Assembly: GCF_023336505.1 (NCBI RefSeq)
Contig: NZ_JAMAST010000005.1
Coordinates: 62,001-126,000 of the forward strand
Reading direction: 5' to 3'
Length of the DNA: 64,000 nucleotides
From: Sporolactobacillus mangiferae
GTDB taxonomy: Bacteria > Bacillota > Bacilli > Bacillales > Sporolactobacillaceae
Shown here piece by piece: positions 33,842-42,153 of the stretch; the first letter of the stretch is position 1, and each line of letters starts with the position of its first letter. The position numbers and the translations under genes are program-made. The notes below the pieces were generated by a model. That model had not been told where the DNA came from. It saw nothing but the letters and a program-made list of their open reading frames with translations, and made no database searches.

Positions 33842-34288
33842 TTAATGCGTCGTGACACGAACGGAAAGCACATAATACGCATTGCCGCGCATCCAGCGTG
33901 CATGAAGCAGGATCACGTAATTGCCCTCTTTCTTGGGCAAGGCAAGCTGCTTGTCGCGGATTGGCAGTTCTTCGCGCTCTCTGTCATTTTTCCAGACATG
34001 TGCGGAAAGCCGGGGATTCGAACGATTGGAAAATGTGATTTTTGCCTTCGCTTTGGGCCTGACGATCTGCGTCTTCATTTGTCGCGCGATATGTGAAGGT
34101 GAACTTGAATCGGCGACAACTTTTTCTGTATTGAGAAAGCCATAACTCCATTCATAAGTGCTCTTCAACGCTCTGACCTGTGTGTCACCAAAACGCGCAA
34201 AGGCATTCGGTGGTTCCTGATCTGAAGAACAGCCCGAAAGGATGAGCAAGACAATAAAACTAAACGTAAGCATCCATTTCTTTTTCAT
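33842..34288 (-). CDS. Small lipoprotein of unknown function
   Basis: A 148-residue protein with a lipoprotein signal: MKKKWMLTF, hydrophobic core, then the lipobox LSGC near residue 19. After cleavage the Cys would anchor it to the outer face of the membrane. The mature part has no family I recognise; it ends in a beta-rich stretch (YVILLHARWMRGNAYYVLSV). Start at 34288 follows GGAG by 7 bases; an ATG 6 bases earlier is too close. The gap 34289-34581 shows nothing recognised. Confidence 0.72.
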   Translation of the reverse strand: MKKKWMLTFSFIVLLILSGCSSDQEPPNAFARFGDTQVRALKSTYEWSYGFLNTEKVVADSSSPSHIARQMKTQIVRPKAKAKITFSNRSNPRLSAHVWKNDREREELPIRDKQLALPKKEGNYVILLHARWMRGNAYYVLSVRVTTH

Positions 34289-34581
34289 AGTCATGCTCCG
34301 ATCATTATTTTTGCTGCGATAGGCTTTATATGATCTGTTTGTCTGTTACTACATTGCAAAAGTTGCTTATAAGGAACTGAATCAATTTGTGGCAGAACGT
34401 GCGCAGGTATGGGGCGGGTCTGACTGAACAGCTGAGTGCGCGTGCGACAGCAAACGTTCCTGCCCACTTCTCCAAAAGCTGTCTGCACTCAACTAAAGCA
34501 AGCTTTCTTTTATTTTAACAGATCATTTTCATTTTATGAATCAGACAAATGGTACAATAGTAAAAAATATGGGAGGATGCC

Positions 34582-35160
34582 ATGTCTATTTACAAAGTGG
34601 ATGAGGAACTGTCTTTAAAGCGCATTGAACTACAGGACGCGAAGCAAGTTTTCAAACTTACGGAAGCCACACGGAGTGCCTTGCGCAAATGGCTGCCCTG
34701 GCTTGATCTGACGCAAACGATTGAAGATACGCGGCACTTCATTCGAGGTGCGCAAAGAGGGTTTGATGAAAAACGCAGCCTGACAATGTTAATTCTCTTT
34801 CGCCAGACTGCCGTGGGAATTGTTGCTTTCAATGAGCTGAATGCCCAGAACAGGATCGGACAAATCGGTTACTGGCTTGGGACGGACTTTCAGGGACACG
34901 GCGTGATGACACGTGCCGCCTCGGCAATGACTGAATATTGATTCCAGACGCCTGGTCTGCATAAAGTAGAAATTCGCGCTGCTTCAGGAAATAAGAAAAG
35001 CCGAGCAATTCCCGAACGGCTCGGCTTTAAGAAGGAGGGCTGCATCCGTCAGGCGGAGTGGCTCTACGATCATTATGTCGATCATGTCGTCTACGGGATG
35101 CTCGCATCTGATTGGGCAGATCCGCATAAGAAGAAACAAGATCAGGCTTCGAATTGCTGA
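34582..35160 (+). pseudogene. RimJ/RimL-type GNAT acetyltransferase with in-frame stop
   Basis: Codons 1-119 encode the N-terminal part (LRKWLPWLD, IGYWLGTDFQGHGVMTRA, the Q-G-x-G-V CoA loop). TGA at 34939-34941 interrupts the frame, but the same frame goes on with LHKVEIRAASGNKKSRAIPE, RLGFKKEGCIRQAEW and VVYGMLASDW, the expected RimL C-terminus, to a TGA at 35158-35160. The stop stands where family members have a residue such as Ala or Gly. A nonsense mutation or sequencing error. GGGAGGA precedes the ATG. Its end overlaps the convergent esterase by 19 bases. Confidence 0.85.
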
Positions 35161-35780
35161 TTAAGCCAGTTCCGTATGTCAGCAACTTCATCCTGGCTGA
35201 CACCGTGAGCGACTGAATATTCTTTATAGGCGACCTCAAAATGGTGCTGCTCCAGAAATTGTCTGGTTGCGCGGCTGATCTGAGTCGAAAAAAGCGGATC
35301 AAATTGCCCATGACCGATGAAAAAGGCAGCATGAGTTTCGTCCCCTTCCATTTTGGCTGTCGCGGCAACATAATCAGGCAGCCGTCCGCTTAAAATGACG
35401 GCACCACATGACTTTTCCGGATACAGAAGGCTGTACGAAAGGCTTAAAATAGCACCCTGACTGAATCCGAGAAAATATCTCGGCTGTTTGTCCGAAAGTT
35501 TTTCTTTTTGGATGACTTTATCAAAAAATGCATCGAGATCACGTAATGTATGATTAATGACCTGTTCTTCCGACTGCTCTGAGAAGTCAGGTATATAATA
35601 CGTGAATCCGGAAAAGTACGGCAGATTGCCTTGCACATCAATTTGTACAAAATGTTTGTCAGTGGTTCCGGGAATATCGCTTAAATCGTGATAATTGGAA
35701 CCGACGCCATGCAGTGTAAAAAGAATCGCAGTCTGCGCGTTCACCGATGCTGGTTTGCTGATTTTATACAGGTAGGTCAT
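35142..35780 (-). CDS. Phospholipase/carboxylesterase family hydrolase
   Basis: A 212-residue alpha/beta hydrolase. LFTLHGVGSNYHDL forms the oxyanion region, GFSQGA (about residues 104-109) carries the nucleophile Ser, GQFDPLFS the Asp and AHGVSQDE the His. This is the carboxylesterase 2 / YtaP-like group acting on short-chain esters in the cytosol. No signal peptide. Monocistronic with a GGTGG site upstream. Confidence 0.87.
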   Translation of the reverse strand: MTYLYKISKPASVNAQTAILFTLHGVGSNYHDLSDIPGTTDKHFVQIDVQGNLPYFSGFTYYIPDFSEQSEEQVINHTLRDLDAFFDKVIQKEKLSDKQPRYFLGFSQGAILSLSYSLLYPEKSCGAVILSGRLPDYVAATAKMEGDETHAAFFIGHGQFDPLFSTQISRATRQFLEQHHFEVAYKEYSVAHGVSQDEVADIRNWLNQQFEA

Positions 35781-35915
35781 GAGTCCACCTCATTTTCTTT
35801 GATGTTTTCAGTATACTCATGTACTGAAGTATGTCTAATCATTGTTCTCGCCAATGCGGCGATTTGCGGAGCGGTGCCGGCGAGATAAAAACACTTACTA
35901 TAATGGAGGGTAATG

Positions 35916-36557
35916 ATGGAGAAAAGACACAATCAATTTAGCAACAATGAGTCTTGGCTTAACTGGGCGGTCGAGCTTCAGGCATTGGCTCAGGCGGGGC
36001 TCGCGTATTCTAATGACCGGTTTGACCAGGAGCGTTTTACACGGATTCGGGAAATCGCAGCAGAAATGATGAGCGTTAAGACCGGGCTGTCACTTGACCA
36101 AGTTAAAAATCTTTTCTGCAATGAAACCGGCTATCAGACACCGAAACTGGAGACAAGGGCGGCCATCTTGGATGAAAACCGTATTTTGCTTGTCAGAGAA
36201 AACGCGGGGACCTGGTCGCTGCCCGGTGGCTGGGTGGACGTTGATCAGTCTGTTGGCTCGAACACAATCAAGGAAGTCAGGGAAGAAGCAGGACTTGATG
36301 TGCGTCCGCTACGACTGATCGCTGTGCAGGATCGCAAGGCACATAATCTCCCCGCATATGCTTATGGCGTATGCAAGATATTCGTACTTTGTCAACGTAT
36401 CGGAGGAACATTCATGCCGAACATTGAGACAACTGAGAGCAGGTATTTTGCGTATAGCGAACTGCCACCGCTTTCTGAGGAAAAAAATACCCGTGAGCAA
36501 ATCGGTCTGTGCTTTCAAGCCGCAAGTGATCCAGATTGGCGTACACTGTTTGACTGA
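35916..36557 (+). CDS. Nudix hydrolase with N-terminal domain
   Basis: A 213-residue protein: an N-terminal helical domain of about 65 residues (WLNWAVELQALAQAGLAY, typical of ADP-ribose/nucleotide-sugar Nudix proteins) and a Nudix fold. The box reads GGWVDVDQSVGSNTIKEV then REEAGL: the catalytic EE is intact but Gln replaces the first Glu and Lys the first Arg of the consensus. It likely cleaves a nucleoside diphosphate linked to another moiety. Start at 35916 follows GGAGGG by 5 bases; ATG 35913 is possible. Confidence 0.87.
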   Translation: MEKRHNQFSNNESWLNWAVELQALAQAGLAYSNDRFDQERFTRIREIAAEMMSVKTGLSLDQVKNLFCNETGYQTPKLETRAAILDENRILLVRENAGTWSLPGGWVDVDQSVGSNTIKEVREEAGLDVRPLRLIAVQDRKAHNLPAYAYGVCKIFVLCQRIGGTFMPNIETTESRYFAYSELPPLSEEKNTREQIGLCFQAASDPDWRTLFD

Positions 36558-36692
36558 TTATATCGATGCTCCGGGTGGCATTGTCAAAGTTTTCAATTCT
36601 GTAAAAGAACGAAAACAGTGCATGTCTGAGGATTTATGATAAAATAAAAGACAAAGTATTTGAAATCTTTTATGGAATTGAGGATTCGAATC

Positions 36693-37325
36693 ATGCGCGG
36701 GACGCTCGAGAAAATTATTGATCTGTTGCCCGGGCTGTGGCTGTGGCGGACGCGTCATCCGCATTGGACGGATGACGCGGATTGGGATCCGGTCGTTACA
36801 TCAGTGTGTGTGCACGCAGGGGAAGAGATTGCCCTGATCGATCCGATTGCTCCGGATCAATCGGCGGACGTATTCTGGAAAAGAATGGACGCCGAACCGC
36901 CAACGCTGATTATCGTATTGAAGCCGGATCATGTACGTGATGTCGATTTTTTTGTTGAACGTTATCATGCGACTGCCTACGGACCTTATCTATTCTGGCG
37001 TAATGATATTCCCAAAGTGCGTATTGAGCCTATTGAACCCGGGAATACATTGCCTGGAGGCATGGTTGCGCTCTATGACGGACGTGGACGCAATGAAACG
37101 CCGCTTTGGCTGCCTCAGTATCAGGCGATTCTTTTTGCTGATGCATTTACAGAGCGGCAAGGGAAATTACGCGTCTGGTCAACACCATGGCATAAGGAAC
37201 GGGTATTATCCGCGCTGCACAAACTACTGGAACTGCCCTTTCAATTCATCATTATCTCACATGGCCAACCTATTCATGATCGAGCTGAGTATGAGCACGC
37301 GCTCGAATGCCCGCCATGGCCGTAA
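36693..37325 (+). CDS. Metallo-beta-lactamase-fold-like protein with degenerate metal site
   Basis: A protein of about 210 residues with the MBL-fold outline: a central strand EEIALIDPIAPD, then VLKPDHVRDVDFFVERYHATAYGP where active enzymes have H-x-H-x-D-H, LPGGMVALYDG, ILFADAFTE and IISHGQPIHD (the last resembling the HG-x-P end motif). Two of the metal-binding His are replaced (KPDHVRD), so hydrolase activity is doubtful. Start at 36693 chosen for TGAGGA upstream; the frame is open to 36660. Confidence 0.65.
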   Translation: MRGTLEKIIDLLPGLWLWRTRHPHWTDDADWDPVVTSVCVHAGEEIALIDPIAPDQSADVFWKRMDAEPPTLIIVLKPDHVRDVDFFVERYHATAYGPYLFWRNDIPKVRIEPIEPGNTLPGGMVALYDGRGRNETPLWLPQYQAILFADAFTERQGKLRVWSTPWHKERVLSALHKLLELPFQFIIISHGQPIHDRAEYEHALECPPWP

Positions 37326-37480
37326 CGATAACCCGATCGGTGGAATTTGTTAAATCATTCTGAATTTTTTTGCCGGACTGACCAAATTTGACAGAAGTTT
37401 AGCATTGGCTCCATAAAATAAATAATATATTAATGCTATGATAAGTGGAAACAACAGGCTGACGAAAAGAGGAGAAGTCT

Positions 37481-38260
37481 TTGGAAACGAATGTACTGAT
37501 GAAACGTGTACTCCCGCTTGAAGGTATTTATAATTTCCGTGATATGGGCGGAATTAAGACACGTGACGGAAGAAGAGTGAAGAAGGGTCTGCTCTTTCGT
37601 TCGGCGGATTTAACCGGAATGACGGTTAATGATCAAAGCCGGCTGAAATCGCTCAACCTCAAGCTCGTCTATGACTATCGGGACAAGACGGAGGCAGACC
37701 AGAGGCCTGATCCGCAAATCGGTACGGAACGCCATGAACGCATTGCGGTGAACGGAGAGGATAAAACAACCGCCAAAAGCGAGTGGGATCCGGAGACCTT
37801 CTATAAGACATTTTCAACAGAGCAGTTTACACAGGTATATCGTAAAATGCCGATTCAGAACGCTTCGTATCAGCGACTGATGGATCTGCTGAAAAACCCG
37901 GAGCGAAATCTGCCGGTGCTGCATCATTGCGCGGGTGGCAGGGATCGGACCGGTGTCGGTGCCATGCTTCTGTTGCGGACCCTGGGCGTATCATTCGAGA
38001 CCATTATGGATGATTACCTGCTTTCGAATAAGACGCTGCAAGTCTATCATCAGGAACTGTTTGCTGAGGCTGCACAGTTTGTCTCTGGTTTGCAGCTCAA
38101 ACGTTTTGAAGAAGGCTTTCTGCTGCGTGAAGAATATCTGGATGCGTCGATTGGCGCAATTTTTGGAGCCTATGGCAAGTTCGGTCATTATCTGGAACGG
38201 GAATTTGGCATCACACCCGCCGATCGTGAGCGGATCAAAAATTACTGCTTAGAGGGATGA
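37481..38260 (+). CDS. Tyrosine/serine protein phosphatase (IphP/Y_phosphatase3 type)
   Basis: A 259-residue enzyme. The N-terminal YNFRDMGGIKTRDGRRVKKG and LFRSADLTGM are hallmark of this family, and the signature loop HHCAGGRDRTGVG (catalytic Cys near residue 150, Arg six on) is intact. Members dephosphorylate tyrosine, serine or phosphoinositides; in Gram-positives their targets are often unknown. TTG at 37481 is preferred as start because GAGGAG lies 8 bases upstream; ATG at 37499 is the alternative. Confidence 0.88.
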   Translation: METNVLMKRVLPLEGIYNFRDMGGIKTRDGRRVKKGLLFRSADLTGMTVNDQSRLKSLNLKLVYDYRDKTEADQRPDPQIGTERHERIAVNGEDKTTAKSEWDPETFYKTFSTEQFTQVYRKMPIQNASYQRLMDLLKNPERNLPVLHHCAGGRDRTGVGAMLLLRTLGVSFETIMDDYLLSNKTLQVYHQELFAEAAQFVSGLQLKRFEEGFLLREEYLDASIGAIFGAYGKFGHYLEREFGITPADRERIKNYCLEG

Positions 38261-38374
38261 CCGCCATTTCAAGGCTCTCAAAGAAATGCAAAGTGGTGTA
38301 TTATAAAGACCTCAATCGATGATTCATGGGTAACGATCAGTGATCATGTGCCATATTTTGTTCCAATGAAGTTT

Positions 38375-39020
38375 TGAGCGGTTCGGCGTAACTTATCCAT
38401 AGTTCGGTTGAAGTTTTGCGGAGTTCGGTGTAACTTATCCGTAGTTCGGTTGAAGTTTTGAGCGGTTCGGTGTAACTTATCCGTAGTTCGGTTGAAGTTC
38501 CGAGGTTCGGCGTAACTTATCCGTAGTTCGGTTGAAGTTTCGAGCGATTCGGTGTAACATATCCGCAATTCGGTTGAAGTTTCGAGAGGTTCGGCGTAAC
38601 TTATCCGTAGTTCGGTTGAAGTTTCGAGAGGTTCGGCGTAACTTATCCGTAGTTCGGTTGAAGTTTTGCGGGGTTCGGCGTAACTTATCCATAGTTCGGT
38701 TGAAGTTTTGAGCGGTTCGGCGTAACTTATCCATAGTTCGTTTGAACATTTGCGGGGTTCGGCGTAACTTATCCGTAGTTCGGTTGAAGTTTTGAGCGGT
38801 TCGGCGTAACTTATCCGCAATTCGGTTGAAGTTCCGCGGTTCGGCGTAACTTATCCATAGTTCGGTTGAATTTTTGCGGAGTTCGGGGTAACTTATCCAT
38901 AGTTCGGTTGAATTTTTGCGGAGTTCGGGGTAACTTATCCATAGTTCGTTTGAACATCTGCGGAGTTCGGGGTAACTTATCCGTAGTTCGGTTGAAGTTC
39001 CGTGGTTCGGCTGAATTTTC
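38375..39020. repeat. 42-bp tandem repeat array (15 units, 2 x 21 bp)
   Basis: Fifteen near-identical units run without spacers. Each unit is two 21-base halves that both begin with GTTCGG: GTTCGGCGTAACTTATCCGT plus A, then GTTCGGTTGAAGTTTTGAGC plus G. Two units lack two bases (for example near 38500 and 38835), which breaks reading frame, so the long minus-strand frames of 14-residue repeats are not genes. The array fills the gap between the phosphatase and lemA (38261-39109); no other signal is seen there. Identity between neighbouring units suggests recent amplification. Confidence 0.92.
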
Positions 39021-39109
39021 TCATACGCGATCAACATGTCGATGCATCAACCGCGGGACGCAATCAAATGATATACTTGAGTGAGTATGAAGCAAAGGAG
39101 CTGAATGAT

Positions 39110-39655
39110 ATGGTGACATGGATTATTATTGCCGTTGCAGCCATTATTGTGCTTTATTTTATCGCGCAATACAACGGGTTGGTTAAGCTGCGCAATTGGG
39201 TGCAGGAGTCGTTCAGCCAGATTGACGTTCAGCTGAAAAGGCGCCATGATCTGATCCCCAATCTCGTGGAGACAGTCAAAGGATATGCCAAACACGAAAA
39301 GGAGACATTGAATCAGGTTATTGCCGCGCGCAACGGTTTGATCAGCGGGACACCGCAGCAACGCATCGAGGCGGATAATCAGATCGAGGGTGCGCTGAAA
39401 TCAATTTTTGCTTTAGCGGAATCTTACCCGGATCTGAAGGCGAACCAGAACTTTCTCAATTTGCAGGAGGAGCTGGCAACGACTGAAAATAAAGTAGCTT
39501 ATTCGCGCCAGCTGTATAACAAAACAGTGAAGGACTACAACATCAAACGTGAATCTTTCCCATCGAACATCATTGCGAACCTTTTCAATTTTCAGCGCGA
39601 AGAATTGCTTTCCATTCCTGAGGCTGAGCGTGACGTACCTAAGGTTGAATTTTAA
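39110..39655 (+). CDS. lemA: LemA family protein
   Basis: A 181-residue protein with an N-terminal membrane helix ([19 protein letters not shown]) and a long helical domain with the LemA consensus [45 protein letters not shown] and [18 protein letters not shown]. Function is not established; lemA is typically next to htpX, as here (15 bases). ATG 39110 follows AAAGGAG by 9 bases; the longer open frame to 39002 overlaps the repeat array. Confidence 0.93.
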   Translation: MVTWIIIAVAAIIVLYFIAQYNGLVKLRNWVQESFSQIDVQLKRRHDLIPNLVETVKGYAKHEKETLNQVIAARNGLISGTPQQRIEADNQIEGALKSIFALAESYPDLKANQNFLNLQEELATTENKVAYSRQLYNKTVKDYNIKRESFPSNIIANLFNFQREELLSIPEAERDVPKVEF

Positions 39656-39670
39656 CGGAGGGGCCAAGGT

Positions 39671-40561
39671 ATGCTGTATCAGCAAATTCAGCAAAATAAA
39701 CGAAAAACGCTTGTATTGCTCAGCTTTTTCTGCCTGCTTGTTCTGGCAATCGGCTGGGCGGTCGGCTATTTTCTGAATGGCGACATGATCACGGGGCCTA
39801 TCATCGCCGCGGTTGTGCTTGCCTTTTATGTGCCGATCACATTTGCCAGTGCGCGTGCGCAGGTTCTGAGCATGGCGGGTGCCCGCGAAATACAGAAAAG
39901 CGACCATCCGATGGTGTTTAACGTGGTCGAGGAACTCGCGCTCGCTGCCAATGTCCCGATGCCGAAAATTTACATTGTCGATGATCCGTCGCCGAACGCG
40001 TTCGCGACCGGCATGAAGCCGGAGTCCAGCGTGATCGCTTTTACGAGCGGCTTGCTCAAACGTCTCAACCGAGAGGAGATTGCCGCGGTCGCGGCGCATG
40101 AATTTTCACACATCCGCAATTATGATATTCGTTTAATGACGCTTTGCATTGCGCTGGTCGGTGTCATCGTTGTCATTGCCGATATCGGTCAGCGTATGTT
40201 TTTCTGGGGCGGCGGGCGAAGCAGTAAGCGTGGCAACGAAAAATCGAATCCGATTTTCATGATCATTGCGCTTGTATTGATTATTCTGGCTCCGCTTGTC
40301 GCGCAGTTTGTCCAGCTCGCCGTATCGCGCAATCGTGAATATCTGGCAGATGCTTCGGCTGTTGAGTTAACCCGCGATCCCCAGGGCCTGATTCAGGCAC
40401 TGACCAAGATCAGCAGTGATCCGCAGGGAATGAAACATGTCAAAGATGCGACAGCATCGATGTATATTTCCAGTCCCTTTGGCAGGAAACGCAGGAAAAC
40501 CAACTGGTTTGCAACGCATCCGCCTATTGAAAGCCGAATTGAACGGCTTCGCGCGATGTAA
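39671..40561 (+). CDS. htpX: Membrane zinc metalloprotease HtpX
   Basis: A 296-residue M48 peptidase. Two N-terminal and two central helices frame the active site: AAHEFSHIRNYD (HExxH near residues 143-147) and the third ligand Glu in SRNREYLADASAVEL near 222. HtpX degrades misfolded membrane proteins on the cytoplasmic side. GGAGGGG precedes the ATG. Second gene of the lemA-htpX operon. Confidence 0.95.
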   Translation: MLYQQIQQNKRKTLVLLSFFCLLVLAIGWAVGYFLNGDMITGPIIAAVVLAFYVPITFASARAQVLSMAGAREIQKSDHPMVFNVVEELALAANVPMPKIYIVDDPSPNAFATGMKPESSVIAFTSGLLKRLNREEIAAVAAHEFSHIRNYDIRLMTLCIALVGVIVVIADIGQRMFFWGGGRSSKRGNEKSNPIFMIIALVLIILAPLVAQFVQLAVSRNREYLADASAVELTRDPQGLIQALTKISSDPQGMKHVKDATASMYISSPFGRKRRKTNWFATHPPIESRIERLRAM

Positions 40562-40571
40562 AAAAACAAAC

Positions 40572-40602
40572 AAGCGCCTCTGCATGGGGCGCTTTATTTT
40601 TG
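40572..40602. terminator. Terminator between htpX and tetR
   Basis: AAGCGCC (40572-40578) pairs with GGCGCTT (40588-40594) with a T-rich stretch beyond; A-rich on the other side, so probably shared by both convergent genes. Confidence 0.72.
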
Positions 40603-41163
40603 TTTATGCTTCATGTTTAGTCCTTCAAGATAAGTGGCAAGAATCCATTTCAATGATTGCTCACGATCATAGTCCATGTTAAATCCATGGTGCATCTGCA
40701 GGCTGACAAAACCGTGAATAATGCTGCGCAGTCCGCGAATAGCATGGACGCGTTCGGCACCGCTCAGGGCATAGCCTTCCAGAATCTGAAACAGCGCAGC
40801 GAGCACACGATCAGAAATTTCAGTAAATGTGGCATCTAACGGGTCAGACGCATAGATGATGGCAACGTATAAATGAGGATGCACCTTGGTGAAATCAAAA
40901 TAGGCTTCGGCAACCGCAAAGAGCGCATCATCCCGTGCTTTTCCCAGCGCGGCATGGATCAGCCGCTCCGCCAGTAACTCCAGTCCATAATTGGCGATTC
41001 TGATTTTCAAGTCTGACAGATTTTTAATGTGATTATAAAGTGACGGTGTTTTAATTTGCAGCCGTTCAGCGAGCGAGGCAAGTGTCAGCTTTTCCAGCCC
41101 CTTTTCCTCAACCAGTCTGGCGGCCTGTGCGACAATTTGCTGTTTTGTAAGTCCCTGCCGCAT
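40594..41163 (-). CDS. TetR family regulator (WHG-type C-terminal domain)
   Basis: A 189-residue repressor: TetR helix-turn-helix (TLASLAERLQIKTPSLYNHI) and a C-terminal ligand domain with the TetR_C_33/WHG look (LRSIIHGFVSLQMHHGF). It is the second gene after an MBL-fold hydrolase, 2 bases apart, and probably autoregulates the pair through the palindrome at 41897-41911. Confidence 0.9.
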   Translation of the reverse strand: MRQGLTKQQIVAQAARLVEEKGLEKLTLASLAERLQIKTPSLYNHIKNLSDLKIRIANYGLELLAERLIHAALGKARDDALFAVAEAYFDFTKVHPHLYVAIIYASDPLDATFTEISDRVLAALFQILEGYALSGAERVHAIRGLRSIIHGFVSLQMHHGFNMDYDREQSLKWILATYLEGLNMKHKQK

Positions 41164-41165
41164 GG

Positions 41166-41879
41166 TCAGGATGCCCCCATTTTTTGCTCAGCTTTTGTAA
41201 TGGCCTGTGCCATTTGCTGTGCAGGATTTTTGAACACACGTCCGTGGCCGACTGCCAGATAAGCTGGTTTTAAGTCGAGCAGTCTTTTTGCACTTTGGCA
41301 GGCAGTCTCTTTACTCCAGGTGGCCAGCGCGGGAAAAGGAAACAGCAGGCGCAGCTGACCGCCCACGGCAATGCCGGCTCGTGTCTGAAAGGCGTCTCCG
41401 GCAAACAGAGCCCCGTTTTTTTGGTCGAAAAGAGCTATGTGACCAGGGGTATGTCCGGGAGACGCAACGACAAGAAGGTCTCCGATCCGATCACCATTCT
41501 GAACCAGGTGCTCCGGAACGATCTGAATATTTTTAGGAATGCCGCCGCGAATCGGTGTCTGATGTTCATCAGGATCAAGATCTGTCTTCCCGGCCAAAAG
41601 CCGTGCATCGCGTTTGGACACGGACACAGTAACGTTTTTCATTTCTTTTGCCAGTGAATCAAGCGCGCCGACATGGTCGTCATGTGCATGCGTCAGAACA
41701 ATACGGGTAATCGGTTTGCCAATTTGACTGGCAGCCTGCGTGATCGCACGTGCGCTGAAAGGGAGAGCGCAGTCAATCAACGTCAGCGCCCCTTCGTTCT
41801 CAACCAGGTAGCAGTTAACGGGAAACAGGTTCGGGAAAAAAGTCAGTTGATAAAAGCGGTCGAACTGCAATAAACGCAT
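41166..41879 (-). CDS. MBL-fold metallohydrolase
   Basis: A 237-residue hydrolase with the complete metal site: THAHDDHVGALDSL (H-x-H-x-D-H, about residues 63-76), SPGHTPGHIALFD (His) and AGDAFQTRAG (bridging Asp), then GHGRVFKNP (last His). Substrate unknown; such enzymes act on thioesters, lactones or glyoxalase-type substrates. First gene of a two-gene operon with tetR. AGGAATGG precedes the ATG. Confidence 0.92.
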   Translation of the reverse strand: MRLLQFDRFYQLTFFPNLFPVNCYLVENEGALTLIDCALPFSARAITQAASQIGKPITRIVLTHAHDDHVGALDSLAKEMKNVTVSVSKRDARLLAGKTDLDPDEHQTPIRGGIPKNIQIVPEHLVQNGDRIGDLLVVASPGHTPGHIALFDQKNGALFAGDAFQTRAGIAVGGQLRLLFPFPALATWSKETACQSAKRLLDLKPAYLAVGHGRVFKNPAQQMAQAITKAEQKMGAS

Positions 41880-41896
41880 GAGCCATTCCTCCGTAA

Positions 41897-41911
41897 ACTA
41901 ATTATATTAGT
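41897..41911 (-). promoter_or_regulatory. Probable TetR operator of the MBL-tetR operon
   Basis: ACTAAT-TAT-ATTAGT is a perfect inverted repeat 18 bases before the first gene; a further AAACTAAT/ATTAGTTT pair spans 41895-41944. Confidence 0.65.
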
Positions 41912-41994
41912 ATTATAACTTATATCATTAGTTTTGTGAAGAATAAATGCCAGATTCGCAACGAATACGTTAAATCAGCGGCATTCAGCCGCAT

Positions 41995-42070
41995 TAGAAA
42001 ACTTGGCTTTGCCAAGCCTTGACACGGGCGAAGCTGCCGTCGCACTTATACTATTTTCCTTAAATTTTAT
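41995..42070 (-). repeat. Dispersed hairpin element, copy 3 (inverted)
   Basis: On the minus strand it reads AAGGAAAATAGTATAAGTGC, GACGGCAGCTTCGCCCGTGTC and GGCTTGGCAAAGCCAAGTTT. It is the only copy of six in minus orientation. It lies between the peptidase terminator and the MBL operon upstream region. Confidence 0.88.
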
Positions 42071-42084
42071 ATACTTTCAAGAGT

Positions 42085-42118
42085 ATAAAAAAAACTGTGC
42101 GGCATTAACGCGCACAGT
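42085..42118 (-). terminator. Terminator of the M16 peptidase gene
   Basis: ACTGTGCG (42094-42101) pairs with CGCACAGT (42111-42118); the A run at 42087-42094 is a U tail on the minus transcript. Confidence 0.82.
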
Positions 42119-42153
42119 CTTTTGACTATGGATTTGCTTCATTGTGTAAAAGA

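Noticed and set aside
34939-34941. Selenocysteine codon
   Set aside because: The acetyltransferase family has no Sec at this site, and no SECIS-like hairpin is evident after TGA.
38375-39020. CRISPR array
   Set aside because: Units are contiguous with no unique spacers, and no cas genes are present.
38344-39037. Two long minus-strand frames encoding 14-residue repeats
   Set aside because: They are different frames of the same 42-bp tandem array, and two-base indels between units switch frame. No ribosome site or start suits them.
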